A DNA stretch of 64,000 nt from an uncultured Cohaesibacter sp. (lineage in GTDB: Bacteria; Pseudomonadota; Alphaproteobacteria; Rhizobiales; Cohaesibacteraceae): NCBI RefSeq assembly GCF_963662805.1, contig NZ_OY759855.1:55349-119348 (forward strand). Direction: 5' to 3'. The notes under the pieces were generated by a model. The model was not told where the DNA came from, did not search any database, and saw nothing but the letters and a program-made list of their open reading frames with translations. Positions within the stretch are counted from its first letter, which is position 1. Each line of letters starts with the position of its first letter. Positions 34,190 to 43,518 of this stretch are shown here, in pieces. A program made the position numbers and the translations under genes.

Positions 34190-35965
34190 AATATCTGGAA
34201 TAGGCGGCCTTCAGCGCGCCAAACGCCTGTTTCTGTGTCTGTTTATCCTCGGCGATGATGGCCCTTGCGGTTCCAGCCCTGCTGATAGCGCGTCTGGCGT
34301 CGCTGGCTTCTGAAATCATAGAGAAGCCACGGAAAGATGCCCGCGATGTAGGGGCATGCGTCGCCGATCCGGACCTGCTCGCTCAGCATCGCTGCCTGCC
34401 GGTCCTCCGAGAACAGAAGGTGGCTGTTGTCCCTGAAGCCGGGGGCTGCCTCAGCGCCGGTCTCGGATATCACCACGGGACGGTCCGGGTTTGAATTGGC
34501 GAGCAACTTCAAAAGCCCCTCATAGCCTTCCTCATACCAGCCGAAATATTCGTTGAGCCCGATAACATCGAGATGTTCTGCCAACCGATCCTCGATGCGG
34601 AAATCCTTGCGGTTGATGAGGCAGGCCGCGCCGATGAGCCGGGTCGGGTCTTGCTCACGGGCCTGCTCGGCCAGTGAGCGCATGAAAAAGAGCCGCGCAT
34701 CCGTGTCGGCATTCTCGTTGCCAACACCCCAGAGAATGACGCTGGCGCGGTTGAAGTCGCGCACGATCATCTCGTCAAGCTGGTTGCTGGCGTCCCTGAG
34801 GGTTTCGGGATTGGCGAAATCAATGGCCCAGTAAACCGGAATTTCCTGCCAGAGGAGAATGCCCATCTCGTCGGCAATTCTCGCTGTGTCCTCATGGTGC
34901 GGATAATGGGCAAGCCGGGCAGCATTGCAGCCAAGTGACCGGATGTGTTCGAAGCGTCGGCGAATGTCTGCCTTGGACGTTGTGCGACCCATCAAGAGGT
35001 CATCTTCGTGTACGCAGATACCGCGAAGGTCGATCGCCTCGCCATTGAGAAGGATCGCATGGGCCATCCGGCTGATCTGCCGAAAGCCAACCGCGGTCAC
35101 GGACCACGTCACCGTCAAAGCTGAGACTGACGTCATAGAGCTTGGGGGACACCGGGCTCCACAGCTCAGGTCCCATATCGAGGACCATAGCTCCTGAGCC
35201 CTCTGACACCGCGATTGACTGGGCACCCAGTCCCTTGATCACCAAGTCAGCCTGCCCCGAGACGGGGGCAGACATCGAGACCGAGACGGCAATGCCTTTG
35301 CCGTCAGGGGCAAGAGCGAGGCGGAAGTGTTTGATAAAGGTCTTGGGAAGCGTGAAGAGTGACACCTCGCGGAACAGGCCACCGTAATTGAACCAGTCGA
35401 AGTGATGCATCGGCACTGCATCCGCACGGCGCGAATTGTCGACTTCGATCATTAGAAGATTTTCGCCAGCGATAAGGGCGTCGCTGAGCTCCGCGAAGAT
35501 TGGCGTCGAGCTGCCGAAGTGCAGCCCGATAAATCGCCCATTGAGAAAGACCCGGCATCGGCCCGTCGCTGCGCCCAGTCTCAGGAAGACCCGCTCACTA
35601 TCTTTCAGGGCATCGTGCTCAAACCTGCGCGAGTACCATGCTGCACCTTCATAATGAAACCATTCGGGCTTTGTGAGGTTCCAGCATCCGGGAACGGGTG
35701 AGGTCTGCCACGCACCGTCGTCATAGTCGCGCGGGGTCACCCAATCCTCGATCGGCGTCTTGTCATGCTCGAACCAACGCTGACGCAAACCTTCTTGGAA
35801 CGGGTCGAGCACGAAGTGCCAATCCCCATCAAGAGAGCGAGCCTTTCGCCCGCCTGTAAAGAAGGCGGATGAAGCCTCCAGCCGGGGATGATTGTAGGGC
35901 TGCTCGAAATCCTCTTCATGCAGGTGGGCGAAGGGATCGACGACCGAACTGTCTGTGTCAGCCAT
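34190..35965 (-). pseudogene. Glycoside hydrolase family 2 (beta-galactosidase/beta-glucuronidase type), frameshifted
   Basis: Cytosolic retaining exo-glycosidase of about 590 residues. The N-terminal sugar-binding jelly roll (SLDGDWHFVLDPF, PVPGCWN, YEGAAWYSRRF), an Ig-like domain and a TIM barrel are all there. The acid/base Glu is in LWGVGNENAD and the nucleophile Glu in VVISETGAEA; HYPHHEDTARIADEMGILLWQEIP is a GH2 landmark. One extra G near 35105 and one extra C near 34263 break the frame; the 3' boundary is approximate, running up to or slightly into ugpC. Lack of a signal peptide and linkage to an ABC importer imply hydrolysis of an imported beta-linked di- or oligosaccharide or glucuronide. 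Confidence 0.85.
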
Positions 35966-37100
35966 TGTTGGGAGCCTTTCGATAGCCGATGCCGATCATC
36001 GAGCGAAAGCGCCATGGTCTGCGACCGGGCCAGAGATGATCATCGATCATCGCAATGGCAATCCAGCGGAACCATGTGGCAAAGCTGGTCGAGACGCCGG
36101 GCCAGTCAAAATAGCCGCCAATCCAGCCGTCCTGTCTCCAGATCGAATGGTTCGTGTCGGCAAAGCCACCGTCCGGCTTCTGCTGTTCAAGAATGGCCTC
36201 CAGTTTCAGCCGCAGCCATTGATCAACCTCGTCCTTGCGGTAGCCGGAGGCCTGTTGCGCATGGATGAGAAGATCGACCGTGTCCACATCGATGCAGGCC
36301 GAATGCCAGTCGGGTTTCAGCCCGAGTACATAATCGACGGCTCTGTGCTGATAGGGCAGAGGTCGATCAAGCGCGTACCAGAGATGATAGTTGTGCATCG
36401 ATCCGGCCATGGCATGGAGCAGCGGCGTGCCGCCAAGAGCCTGCCCCACGCCCCAAAAGCCTGTCGCAGGCTCCTGCAGGCGCTCATGCCAGTCAAAAAG
36501 GATCTTGATTGCCGCCTCAACTGCATCCCTCGCATCCGGATCGTGCTTCAGCTTCAGCAACAGGAAGCTGGCGAGATTGACGATATTGTTGCCTTCCTGC
36601 CACGGATCTCTGAGATCCCGATCACTGAGCCACGCTTTTAGGCGCAGTGGATCGAGCATTTCGTCAAGGAAGTCGAGCACCGGCACTTCATCCGGGCACA
36701 GGGCCTCGATGGCACCGAGTGAATAGTTGGTGACGTGATAGTCCATATAGAGCTTCGTCTCCACCGGATCCGGTTTCTTGAAGGTTTCCGAGGGATCAAT
36801 GCCCGGGATCTGGAAAATTCCGTCGGACTGCCTCTGTCGGAGGAACCAGTGACAGAGAGCTTTGCGGCGATCTTCCGGCCAATCGGCGAGACCACCAAGC
36901 AGATCAAGGGCCATGATGCCATTGTAGCTGCCAGGTAGAAGCATCCCGGGCCAGCGACCAAGGTCGAGCTCGGTGCTGATGCGCATGACACCCTCTGGCT
37001 GGCCATCAACGCCTGCCAGTGAGTGGAGAAAGGCGATGCTCCGGCCTGCGGCCTGATCGATCTGCGATTGAAGCATCTGGTCTTTTTGGTCTTGGTACAT
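35958..37100 (-). CDS. Uncharacterised alpha/alpha-toroid-like protein in a glycoside-uptake operon
   Basis: 380 residues, no signal peptide. Two segments resemble the QW motif of prenyltransferase/squalene-cyclase toroids: FLRQRQSDGIFQIPG and LEQQKPDGGFADTN followed by WRQDGW. Repeated helical Trp/Asp-rich stretches (LPGSYNGIMALDLLGGL, GFWGVGQALGGTPLLHAM, MHNYHLWYAL) also fit a toroid such as those of unsaturated glucuronyl hydrolases and lyases. The start at 37100 has AAGGG ahead; a longer frame overlaps the permease gene. It overlaps the GH2 gene by eight bases and follows the permease by two, so it is firmly part of the operon. Enzymatic role unknown; glycoside processing is an inference. 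Confidence 0.72.
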   Translation of the reverse strand: MYQDQKDQMLQSQIDQAAGRSIAFLHSLAGVDGQPEGVMRISTELDLGRWPGMLLPGSYNGIMALDLLGGLADWPEDRRKALCHWFLRQRQSDGIFQIPGIDPSETFKKPDPVETKLYMDYHVTNYSLGAIEALCPDEVPVLDFLDEMLDPLRLKAWLSDRDLRDPWQEGNNIVNLASFLLLKLKHDPDARDAVEAAIKILFDWHERLQEPATGFWGVGQALGGTPLLHAMAGSMHNYHLWYALDRPLPYQHRAVDYVLGLKPDWHSACIDVDTVDLLIHAQQASGYRKDEVDQWLRLKLEAILEQQKPDGGFADTNHSIWRQDGWIGGYFDWPGVSTSFATWFRWIAIAMIDDHLWPGRRPWRFRSMIGIGYRKAPNNG

Positions 37101-37102
37101 AA

Positions 37103-37936
37103 TCAACCCTTTACCGCACCGTCGGACATGCCCTGCATGACCCGCTTCTGGGCAATGAGAAACACAATGGTAACCGGGATGGTTGTGAGGGCAGACAGGG
37201 CCATGATGCCCTGAAAGTTGACCCCAAGCTCGCCTGTCATGTTGAGCAGGGCCACAGGCAGTGTGTAGGTGTCCGGGTGTCTGGAAATGACCAGAACGGG
37301 GAACCACTGGGCCCAGTTGAGCAGGAAGGTGATAATGGTCACCGTGGCGACAACCGGCATCGCCATGGGCAGCACAATCATCCGCAGCACCTGCCACTCG
37401 CCTGCACCATCAACGATGGACGCCTCGATGACTTCGGACGGAATGGAGCGGAAGAACTGCTCGAACAGGAAGAACTGCACCGGCCCCAGCGCAAGAAAGA
37501 GGATGATGCCGGCATAGGTACCCAGAAGGCCGATCTTGAACATCACGATATAAACCGGGATGACCAGAAGCATATAGGGATACATCATCGTCAGCAGGAA
37601 GCCCGAGCGCAGCGCCTTGAAGACCCAGAGGTCGGGGCGGCGGGTGATGGCATAGGCGCCCACCGCCGTGAAGCCGACCCCGGCAATGGTCGACAGGGTG
37701 GTGATGACGACCGAGTTGATGACATAGACCCAGAGCGAAACGCCGCCGATGCGGGCAATCTCCTTGAAGGCTGAGAAGTCAAGGCTCTCCGGCCACAGGG
37801 CGAGCGGGTTGGTCAGCACAGCCTCTGCCGGGCGAAAGGCCCCCATGATCATCCACCAGAAGGGATAGAGAAAGAAGATGCTCACGGCTATGGCCACAAG
37901 ATAGGCGAGGATCCGGATGGAAAGCGGGTTCTTCAT
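37103..37936 (-). CDS. Carbohydrate ABC transporter permease (MalG/UgpE type)
   Basis: Inner-membrane permease with six helices (277 residues). It begins MKNPLSIRILAYLVAIAVSI and includes the SLWVYVINSVVITTLST segment. The EAA loop, EASIVDGAGEWQVLRMIVLPMAMP, couples to the ATPase. The start at 37936 overlaps the preceding permease stop by four bases (ATGA), as usual for such pairs; an upstream start would lie inside that gene. Confidence 0.95.
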   Translation of the reverse strand: MKNPLSIRILAYLVAIAVSIFFLYPFWWMIMGAFRPAEAVLTNPLALWPESLDFSAFKEIARIGGVSLWVYVINSVVITTLSTIAGVGFTAVGAYAITRRPDLWVFKALRSGFLLTMMYPYMLLVIPVYIVMFKIGLLGTYAGIILFLALGPVQFFLFEQFFRSIPSEVIEASIVDGAGEWQVLRMIVLPMAMPVVATVTIITFLLNWAQWFPVLVISRHPDTYTLPVALLNMTGELGVNFQGIMALSALTTIPVTIVFLIAQKRVMQGMSDGAVKG

Positions 37937-38823
37937 TGTTTGGCCTCCCCAAGTCGATAGGCCATCAGGCCGCACAGAGCGACAATGACAAACAGGATGG
38001 TCGCCATCGCTGTCGCCTCGCCATAGCGGCCCTGATCAAACAGGCTATAGGCGTAATAGCTGACGAAGTTGGTGGCCTCGTTCGGGCCGCCCTTGGTCAT
38101 CACGACCGCGACGGTGAAGGTTTTGAGAAACTGGATGATGGCGTAGACGCCGTTGATGATCAGCGCAGGTCTGAGCTGTGGCATCACGACAAGGACCTTG
38201 CGCTGCCAACGGCTGGCGCCATCGATCATCGCCGCTTCTTCGAGCGCCTTGTCGCAGATGGCGAGGTTGGCAAAGAAGATCAGGATATAGAAGCCGACAT
38301 GGTGCCAGAGTTCGGCGATCAGGATCGCTATCATCGCCGTCTCGGGCGACGCGATGCCGCCAAAGCCGGGCAGTCCGATAAACTCCAGAAAGGCATTCAC
38401 CGCCCCGAAACTCTGGTCATAGAGCCAGCGCCAGACCACATAGCCCGCGAGATCGGGCGTGACCACCGGCAGGAACATTGCCACCTTGAAGAAGGTCTTG
38501 CCCGGGCCGATCACGGTTGAATTCAGCAGCATCGCATAGGCGAGTGCGAAGACGAGGTTGGCGACAACAGCAAGGACCGTATAGAGCAGGGTGATCAGCA
38601 GGGAATTGATGAAAATCGGATCGCTGAGCACCGAGAAATAGTTCTCGAACCCGACATAGCTGGGGTTCGCGCGGAGCGCCGTTGCCGATTTCGTCAAGGA
38701 GACTGAAAAGCTCAGGACGATTGGCCAGAGACCGAAGATGATGGTCATCAGGGCGAAGGGCAGGGCAAAGGCATAGAAGATCCATACCTTGTTCGCCGCC
38801 ACCGGAGCAGAGCGAGAGGTCAT
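37933..38823 (-). CDS. Carbohydrate ABC transporter permease (MalF/UgpA type)
   Basis: First permease of the importer (296 residues, six helices). It has the LVFALAYAMLLNS and PVVTPDLAGYVVWRWLYDQSFGAVN segments and the EAA loop EEAAMIDGASRWQRKVLVVMPQL. It starts 71 bases after the binding-protein gene on the minus strand and is translationally coupled to the second permease. Confidence 0.95.
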   Translation of the reverse strand: MTSRSAPVAANKVWIFYAFALPFALMTIIFGLWPIVLSFSVSLTKSATALRANPSYVGFENYFSVLSDPIFINSLLITLLYTVLAVVANLVFALAYAMLLNSTVIGPGKTFFKVAMFLPVVTPDLAGYVVWRWLYDQSFGAVNAFLEFIGLPGFGGIASPETAMIAILIAELWHHVGFYILIFFANLAICDKALEEAAMIDGASRWQRKVLVVMPQLRPALIINGVYAIIQFLKTFTVAVVMTKGGPNEATNFVSYYAYSLFDQGRYGEATAMATILFVIVALCGLMAYRLGEAKQ

Positions 38824-38894
38824 GATGGGTGTCCCGATCCCCGTCTGGCGCGCGGCCAGACGGGACTTGGTTGGTTCAGGATTAGAGGATCAGT

Positions 38895-40175
38895 CTAGTT
38901 TTTGAGAAGCGCGGTCTTCTCCCGCATTTCCTTGGCCAGATCCTTGATGAAGGCATCCCAGTCCGCAGGGGGATTGGAGATGGCCGACAACAATGCCCGA
39001 TGGAAGGAGGCTTCCAGCTCGGGATAGTAAGGGAGTACGGATTCGGGGAAGTCATAGGCGTTCAGGTTGCCTTTGGCTGCCGCAAAATACTGACGACGTT
39101 CGGACAGATCGGCAATGTCGAGATCCTTGCGAACCGCTGCCCCGACATTCTCCAGCGCTGCCTGCTGGGCAGGTTTGGACAACAGGAACTGAGCAAATTT
39201 GACAGCCAGCTCCTTGTTGGGGGAATTGTCAGGAACCGCCACGCCTCGCATTCCGCCGATGACGACTGCATTGGTTTCATCGTCGAAGTGAGCAGGCCAG
39301 TTGCCCAGTTCGAAGTCGCCGTTGAGAGCCTGAGCGTCCCATTTCTTCACGTTCCAGTCACCGACGCGGAACATCCCGGCGCGTCCCCCTTCGATCACCT
39401 GATACATCTCGCCGAACGAATGGTTGATCGTGTCCGGTGCGACAAAGCCATAATCGGTGAAGGTCTTCATGAATTCCTTCAGCACGGCCGCATGTTTGGG
39501 TTCATCAATGACGATCTTGCCTTCCGGGTCGATCAGGGTGTGTCTGAGGCCAGCACCGAAGGTGTAGAGATCGAGCATGTGAATGAGGTCACGAGGCTTG
39601 GCGGCTTCAAGCGCGAGGCCGAAGGTGTCATCCTTGCCGTTGGCGTCCGGATCGTCATTCTTGAATTTTACGGCGATGCGTTTCACGTCGTCCCATGTTT
39701 GCGGGAAGCTTTCGCCGACTTTCTCGAGCCAGGACTTGCGAACACCAAAGCCCATCTGTACCCGCTGTGTCGGCAGGATGATGGTCTTGTCGTTGTATTT
39801 GGCGACCGACATGTCGGCGTCGGTCAGAAAGCTCGAGGTGTCCATACCCGACAGTGTGTCCGTCAGATCCATGAGAAAGTCGGTCTGCGTCTCGATCCGG
39901 ATGACCCGTTCATAGTTGTTGTAGATGAGATCGGGGGCCGTGTTGGTATTGATCGCGCTGATGACGCGCCCGAACCACTGGTCCGTCGGATAGCTGATGG
40001 ATGTGATTGTCACACCAGGATTTTCCTTGGCAAACTCGGCTCCAGCTTCTTCAAACCATTTGATGCCGTTGTCCCCAAGATCATGCCAGATGACCAATTC
40101 CTGACTATAGGCAGACTGCGCGAGCGATGCGGTCGCAAAAGCCGCACCCATCAGTAGAAGTCTTAGTGATTTCAT
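38895..40175 (-). CDS. ABC transporter extracellular solute-binding protein, family 1
   Basis: Periplasmic sugar-binding receptor (426 residues). A signal peptide of about 24 residues (MKSLRLLLMGAAFATASLA then QSAYS) precedes ELVIWHDLGDNGIKWFEEAGAEFAKENPGVTITS, typical of the family. GRAGMFRVGDWN and VKFAQFLLSKPAQQAALENVGAA are further family features. AGGAGG-like GGGAGGAAAACC precedes the ATG. It is the first gene of the minus-strand operon binding protein, permease, permease, toroid protein, GH2, ATPase. The ligand is probably a beta-glycoside or a glucuronide-bearing oligosaccharide. Confidence 0.93.
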   Translation of the reverse strand: MKSLRLLLMGAAFATASLAQSAYSQELVIWHDLGDNGIKWFEEAGAEFAKENPGVTITSISYPTDQWFGRVISAINTNTAPDLIYNNYERVIRIETQTDFLMDLTDTLSGMDTSSFLTDADMSVAKYNDKTIILPTQRVQMGFGVRKSWLEKVGESFPQTWDDVKRIAVKFKNDDPDANGKDDTFGLALEAAKPRDLIHMLDLYTFGAGLRHTLIDPEGKIVIDEPKHAAVLKEFMKTFTDYGFVAPDTINHSFGEMYQVIEGGRAGMFRVGDWNVKKWDAQALNGDFELGNWPAHFDDETNAVVIGGMRGVAVPDNSPNKELAVKFAQFLLSKPAQQAALENVGAAVRKDLDIADLSERRQYFAAAKGNLNAYDFPESVLPYYPELEASFHRALLSAISNPPADWDAFIKDLAKEMREKTALLKN

Positions 40176-40235
40176 GGTTTTCCTCCCAGAATTTCATGAC
40201 GGATAACGTTCGAGAATCGTATCGGGTGAATGAGT

Positions 40236-40247
40236 GAAAACGTTTTC
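40236..40247. promoter_or_regulatory. LacI-type operator GAAAACGTTTTC
   Basis: Perfect 12-bp palindrome with the CG centre typical of LacI/PurR-family sites. It lies between the divergent binding-protein gene (start 40175) and lacI-type gene (start 40300), so it can control both. Confidence 0.75.
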
Positions 40248-40299
40248 CTTGTTTATTCATCTCACTTTTGCGATGAATATGCAATGATAGAATCGGGAG

Positions 40300-41352
40300 T
40301 TGAAACTTTTGTCGCAGACCACCAGACCCAAAAGCGGTTTTGCCTCTGGCACCGTCTCAATCTCTGCCGTTGCCAAAAGGGCAGGGGTATCCATCTCCAC
40401 AGTCTCCCGCGTGGTCAACGGGGTGAAGAACAAGGTTTCAGCGGAAAATGCCGAGCGCGTTCAGAAGGCTATCCGCGAATTGGGCTATCGCCCGTCCCGC
40501 GCCGGTCAGGCGCTGAGGAAACGCTCCAGCAAGCTTGTCGCGGTCATTGCCGCCAACCTGTCAAACCCGGCGATGTCCGCCGTCGCGGCCTCGGCTGAAA
40601 TGGCCCTGCGGGAAGCAGGATATGTCATGGTCCTGTGTGACAGCCACGACCGCGCCGATCTGCAGGATGAGTATCTTCTGGAAATGAAGGCCCAGCTTGT
40701 CAGCGCCTTTGTGCTGCTCGGTGCAGTCTCTAGTCCGGTACTCGATGAGTTCGTTGAGGCTGGAGAGACGGTGATTTTCGTCAACCGGCGCAATCCATCC
40801 GACCGGCCAGCGCCTTTCATCGGCATCGACAATGATGGCGCCGCGCGTCAGATCTCGGATCTTTTGCAAAGCTGGCATTGTAAGAAGGCGCTGGTCATTC
40901 ATGGCCAGACCGAATCCTCCGCCGTCAAGGAGCGCTTGGCTTCTTTCAGGAAGGCATTTGTCAATCATTGGGAGGGGAGCGAGGTCATCGTTCGTGGCTC
41001 CGATTCGCCCGATCACCTCAACATCGGCTACAACGAGATGAACCGCTGGCTGGAGGGCGAGGCCAAACTGCCTGATGCGGTCTTCTGCCTTTCGGATTTG
41101 ATCGCGTTCGGTGCGGGACGAGCCTTGCGAGAGAAGGGGTATGATCTCGAAACAGATTGCCGTCTCATCGGCTTCGATGACAACCCGTTGAATGACTGGG
41201 TCGCGCCGTGGCTCTCCTCCATGCGCGTACCCTATGAGGAGTTTGGCATCGCCATCGTCGATATGCTCAAGCCGCAGCAGGACGAAGAACCCCGAACAGA
41301 GACTTTGCTTGGTCATGATCTGGTCGTTCGGCCACGGGCAGGGATCGCCTGA
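40300..41352 (+). CDS. LacI-family transcriptional regulator of the glycoside ABC operon
   Basis: 350 residues. The helix-turn-helix VSISAVAKRAGVSISTVSRVVNG is near residues 18-40, with the hinge region NAERVQKAIRELGYRPSRAGQALR. A periplasmic-binding-protein-like effector domain follows (KLVAVIAANLSNPAMSAVAA, PDAVFCLSDLIAFGAGRALRE, LIGFDDNP). No ATG fits; translation would begin at TTG 40300 or TTG 40309, the latter nine bases after GGAG. It presumably represses the divergent importer operon until a sugar ligand binds. Confidence 0.88.
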   Translation: MKLLSQTTRPKSGFASGTVSISAVAKRAGVSISTVSRVVNGVKNKVSAENAERVQKAIRELGYRPSRAGQALRKRSSKLVAVIAANLSNPAMSAVAASAEMALREAGYVMVLCDSHDRADLQDEYLLEMKAQLVSAFVLLGAVSSPVLDEFVEAGETVIFVNRRNPSDRPAPFIGIDNDGAARQISDLLQSWHCKKALVIHGQTESSAVKERLASFRKAFVNHWEGSEVIVRGSDSPDHLNIGYNEMNRWLEGEAKLPDAVFCLSDLIAFGAGRALREKGYDLETDCRLIGFDDNPLNDWVAPWLSSMRVPYEEFGIAIVDMLKPQQDEEPRTETLLGHDLVVRPRAGIA

Positions 41353-41369
41353 AAGCTGAGGTCTTTTGC

Positions 41370-42452
41370 CTAGCTGTTTTGAGGGACCGGCCCGGTGCTC
41401 TCCCGGATGTGAAACTCCGGCTTGATCTCGATCGACCTGCTTTTATCAACGCTGCCCTTTGCAACCTCGCCCAGAATCTGGGCAGCCAGCGAGCCGATCC
41501 TCTGGTTATCGACTTTCATCGTCGTCAGCTTGGGTGAAAAACGCGAAGACATCGCAAGATCGTCAAAGCCGGAAATGGAAAAATCCTCCGGGGCACTGAG
41601 CCCCAGATCCTTTGCGGCCATCAGTGCACCAAGAGCAAGCGCATCGTTACCGCAAATGATGGCGGTCGGCCTGTCAGATGCGTCGCCGCTCATCAGCTCT
41701 TTGAAGCTGGTGGCGCCGAAGTCGAGGGAGGCCTTGCCGACTCTGAGATTGCTTTCCGAGAGCGCGACGCCTGCCTGAGCGAGGGTTTCCTTGAGGCCGC
41801 GCAGACGCTCGGTGGCACGGGAGTTGTTTTCAAGCGGCTGAAAGATCGCACCAAACTTGCGATGGCCGAGGGAGAGAAAATGCTCCGTAATGCGTGAGAA
41901 GGCCGCATGGTTATCAAAGCCAACGAAGGCGAAGGGAAGATCCTTTCGATAGGAATAGGTGATCAGAAACGGTACCTTCCGCATTTCAAGGGCCTTGAAC
42001 AGATCGTCAGGATAGTTCTCACCGGCAAGCACCAAGGCTTCGACACCGCGCGTTAGCATGGCTGTTGCTTGATTGAGTCCCTGTTGCGGATCGTAGTTGG
42101 TGCAGCCCAAAAACAGCGTCAGCCCATGTTCCGAAAGGCCGCTCTGGAGGCCGGAAATCTGTCGGGCATAGATTTCATCATCGAGCGTGGGAATGATCGC
42201 GCCCGCAATATGGGTCCGGCTTGAGGCGAGGGCCTTACCGGCGGCATTTGGTATCCAGTTGAGTTCGGCAGCGGCAGCAAGGGTGCGTTCCCTGACTTCC
42301 TTCTTCACTTTCTGTGGCTCGTTGAACGTTCGCGACACGGTAGCTGTGGATACTCCGGCCAGAGCGGCCACGTCTGCCAGCCTGACCTGGCCTTTGTTTC
42401 CGCGCGCTCTTTGCTCGGAAGAGCCGGATTTATTTGTCTTTTTGTTTTTCAT
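41370..42452 (-). CDS. LacI-family regulator of the PfkB-DapA-TRAP locus
   Basis: 360 residues. A Lys-rich N-terminal tail (MKNKKTNKSGSSEQRARGNK) is followed by the helix-turn-helix VRLADVAALAGVSTATVSRTFNEPQKV and the hinge LNWIPNAAGKALASSRT. The effector domain has IAGAIIPTLDDEIYARQISGL, IICGNDALALGALMAAKDLG and ISGFDDLAMSS. Start 42452 is one of two candidates; an upstream ATG encodes MSARTGSQKES as well, and neither has a strong ribosome binding site. It is divergent from the sugar kinase gene, with a perfect operator between them. It converges on the other lacI gene. Confidence 0.88.
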   Translation of the reverse strand: MKNKKTNKSGSSEQRARGNKGQVRLADVAALAGVSTATVSRTFNEPQKVKKEVRERTLAAAAELNWIPNAAGKALASSRTHIAGAIIPTLDDEIYARQISGLQSGLSEHGLTLFLGCTNYDPQQGLNQATAMLTRGVEALVLAGENYPDDLFKALEMRKVPFLITYSYRKDLPFAFVGFDNHAAFSRITEHFLSLGHRKFGAIFQPLENNSRATERLRGLKETLAQAGVALSESNLRVGKASLDFGATSFKELMSGDASDRPTAIICGNDALALGALMAAKDLGLSAPEDFSISGFDDLAMSSRFSPKLTTMKVDNQRIGSLAAQILGEVAKGSVDKSRSIEIKPEFHIRESTGPVPQNS

Positions 42453-42522
42453 CGGAAAGCGGCTTTCTTTTTGCGAACCCGTTCGCGCCGACATTGTTGC
42501 GCGATTCTGATGTTGACTTCTA

Positions 42523-42543
42523 GCGTTTTGAGAGTAATGTAAG
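42523..42543 (+). promoter_or_regulatory. Sigma-70 promoter of the PfkB-DapA-TRAP operon
   Basis: -35 TTGACT (42523-42528) and -10 TAATGT (about 42535-42540) are separated by a near-ideal spacer. The LacI operator overlaps the -10. Confidence 0.5.
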
Positions 42544-42551
42544 CGCTTACA
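42538..42551. promoter_or_regulatory. LacI-type operator TGTAAGCGCTTACA
   Basis: Perfect 14-bp palindrome with the CG centre expected for LacI-family proteins, located 15 bases before the kinase start codon. Binding would block the promoter. Confidence 0.82.
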
Positions 42552-42566
42552 AAGAGGAGGTAAAGA

Positions 42567-43448
42567 ATGATTATCTGCTTTGGTTCGCTCAACGCGGACA
42601 TGATTTTCCAGATGGATGTGGCTCCGAAGTCGGGTCAGACCCTCCTTGCGAATTCTTTTACGCTGAGTGCAGGCGGCAAGGGCGCCAATCAGGCAGTTGC
42701 TGCGGCTCGCCTTGGCGGTGAGGTGGCAATGGTCGGGGCAGTGGGCTCTGACGCTTTGGCAGAAGTCGCTCTCGAACATCTCAAAGGTTCCGACTGTGAT
42801 GTCAGCCGGGTGGCTGTCACGGAACGGCCGACAGGCTGTGCTTCCGTCATTGTCGATGCTAGCGCGCACAATTCCATCGCTGTTGCCATGGGAGCTAACG
42901 AGCTTGCCAGCGCTGCCAGCGTCGATGAGGATCTGCTGGCAAGGGCCGATGTCCTGATGATGCAGATGGAAAGCGACAAGGGCGAAGTCGAGGCGCTTCT
43001 GAAACGGGCCAAGAAGGCTGGCGTCAAAAGCATCCTCAATCTAGCTCCCGCAGCCAGAATCGAAATCGAGGCACTGAAGGATTGCGGCATTCTCGTTGTC
43101 AATGAAGACGAGGCCGCATTCGTGGCCGACTGGCTGGGCTGCGAAGCATCTGCAACCGGCATCAGCAGGACGCTCGGCATCTGTGTGATCAGAACGCTTG
43201 GTTCCGATGGGGCAGAGGCCGCCGAGGGTGATAAAGCCTTCAAGGTCGATGCCATTGCCGTTGATGCCAAGGACACCACGTCCGCGGGCGACTGTTTCGT
43301 TGGCGCACTGGCTACCTTTCTCGACAAAAAACTACCGCTCAAAGAAGCCATGCAGCAGGCAAGTCGCGCTGCGGCAATCTGCTGTTCCCGTCATGGCAGC
43401 CAGATCAGTCTGCCTTGGGCAAATGAGCTTGCCGGGTTTGTGAAGTAA
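42567..43448 (+). CDS. PfkB-family carbohydrate kinase (ribokinase-like)
   Basis: Cytosolic ATP-dependent sugar or sugar-acid kinase (293 residues). It begins MIICFGSLNADMIFQMDVAP, with PfkB signature 1 SAGGKGANQAVAAARLGG (about 33-50) and signature 2 DTTSAGDCFVGALATFL, where the Asp is the catalytic base. AGAGGAGG precedes the ATG. It opens the operon on the plus strand. Ribokinase, 2-keto-3-deoxygluconate kinase and related activities share these motifs; the neighbouring aldolase-like genes make a keto-deoxy acid plausible. Confidence 0.88.
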   Translation: MIICFGSLNADMIFQMDVAPKSGQTLLANSFTLSAGGKGANQAVAAARLGGEVAMVGAVGSDALAEVALEHLKGSDCDVSRVAVTERPTGCASVIVDASAHNSIAVAMGANELASAASVDEDLLARADVLMMQMESDKGEVEALLKRAKKAGVKSILNLAPAARIEIEALKDCGILVVNEDEAAFVADWLGCEASATGISRTLGICVIRTLGSDGAEAAEGDKAFKVDAIAVDAKDTTSAGDCFVGALATFLDKKLPLKEAMQQASRAAAICCSRHGSQISLPWANELAGFVK

Positions 43449-43518
43449 GTCTTCACCAGCCCTCAAGCGGCTGTCCAGGTGCGTGCTGGTGAGCCGCCAT
43501 AAAAACAGGAAGAAAAGA

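Noticed and set aside
27072..35965. A genuine pseudogene island
   Set aside because: Nearly all breaks are one-base changes in short runs, all catalytic motifs survive, and intact genes are interspersed; error in the consensus is simpler, though not proven.
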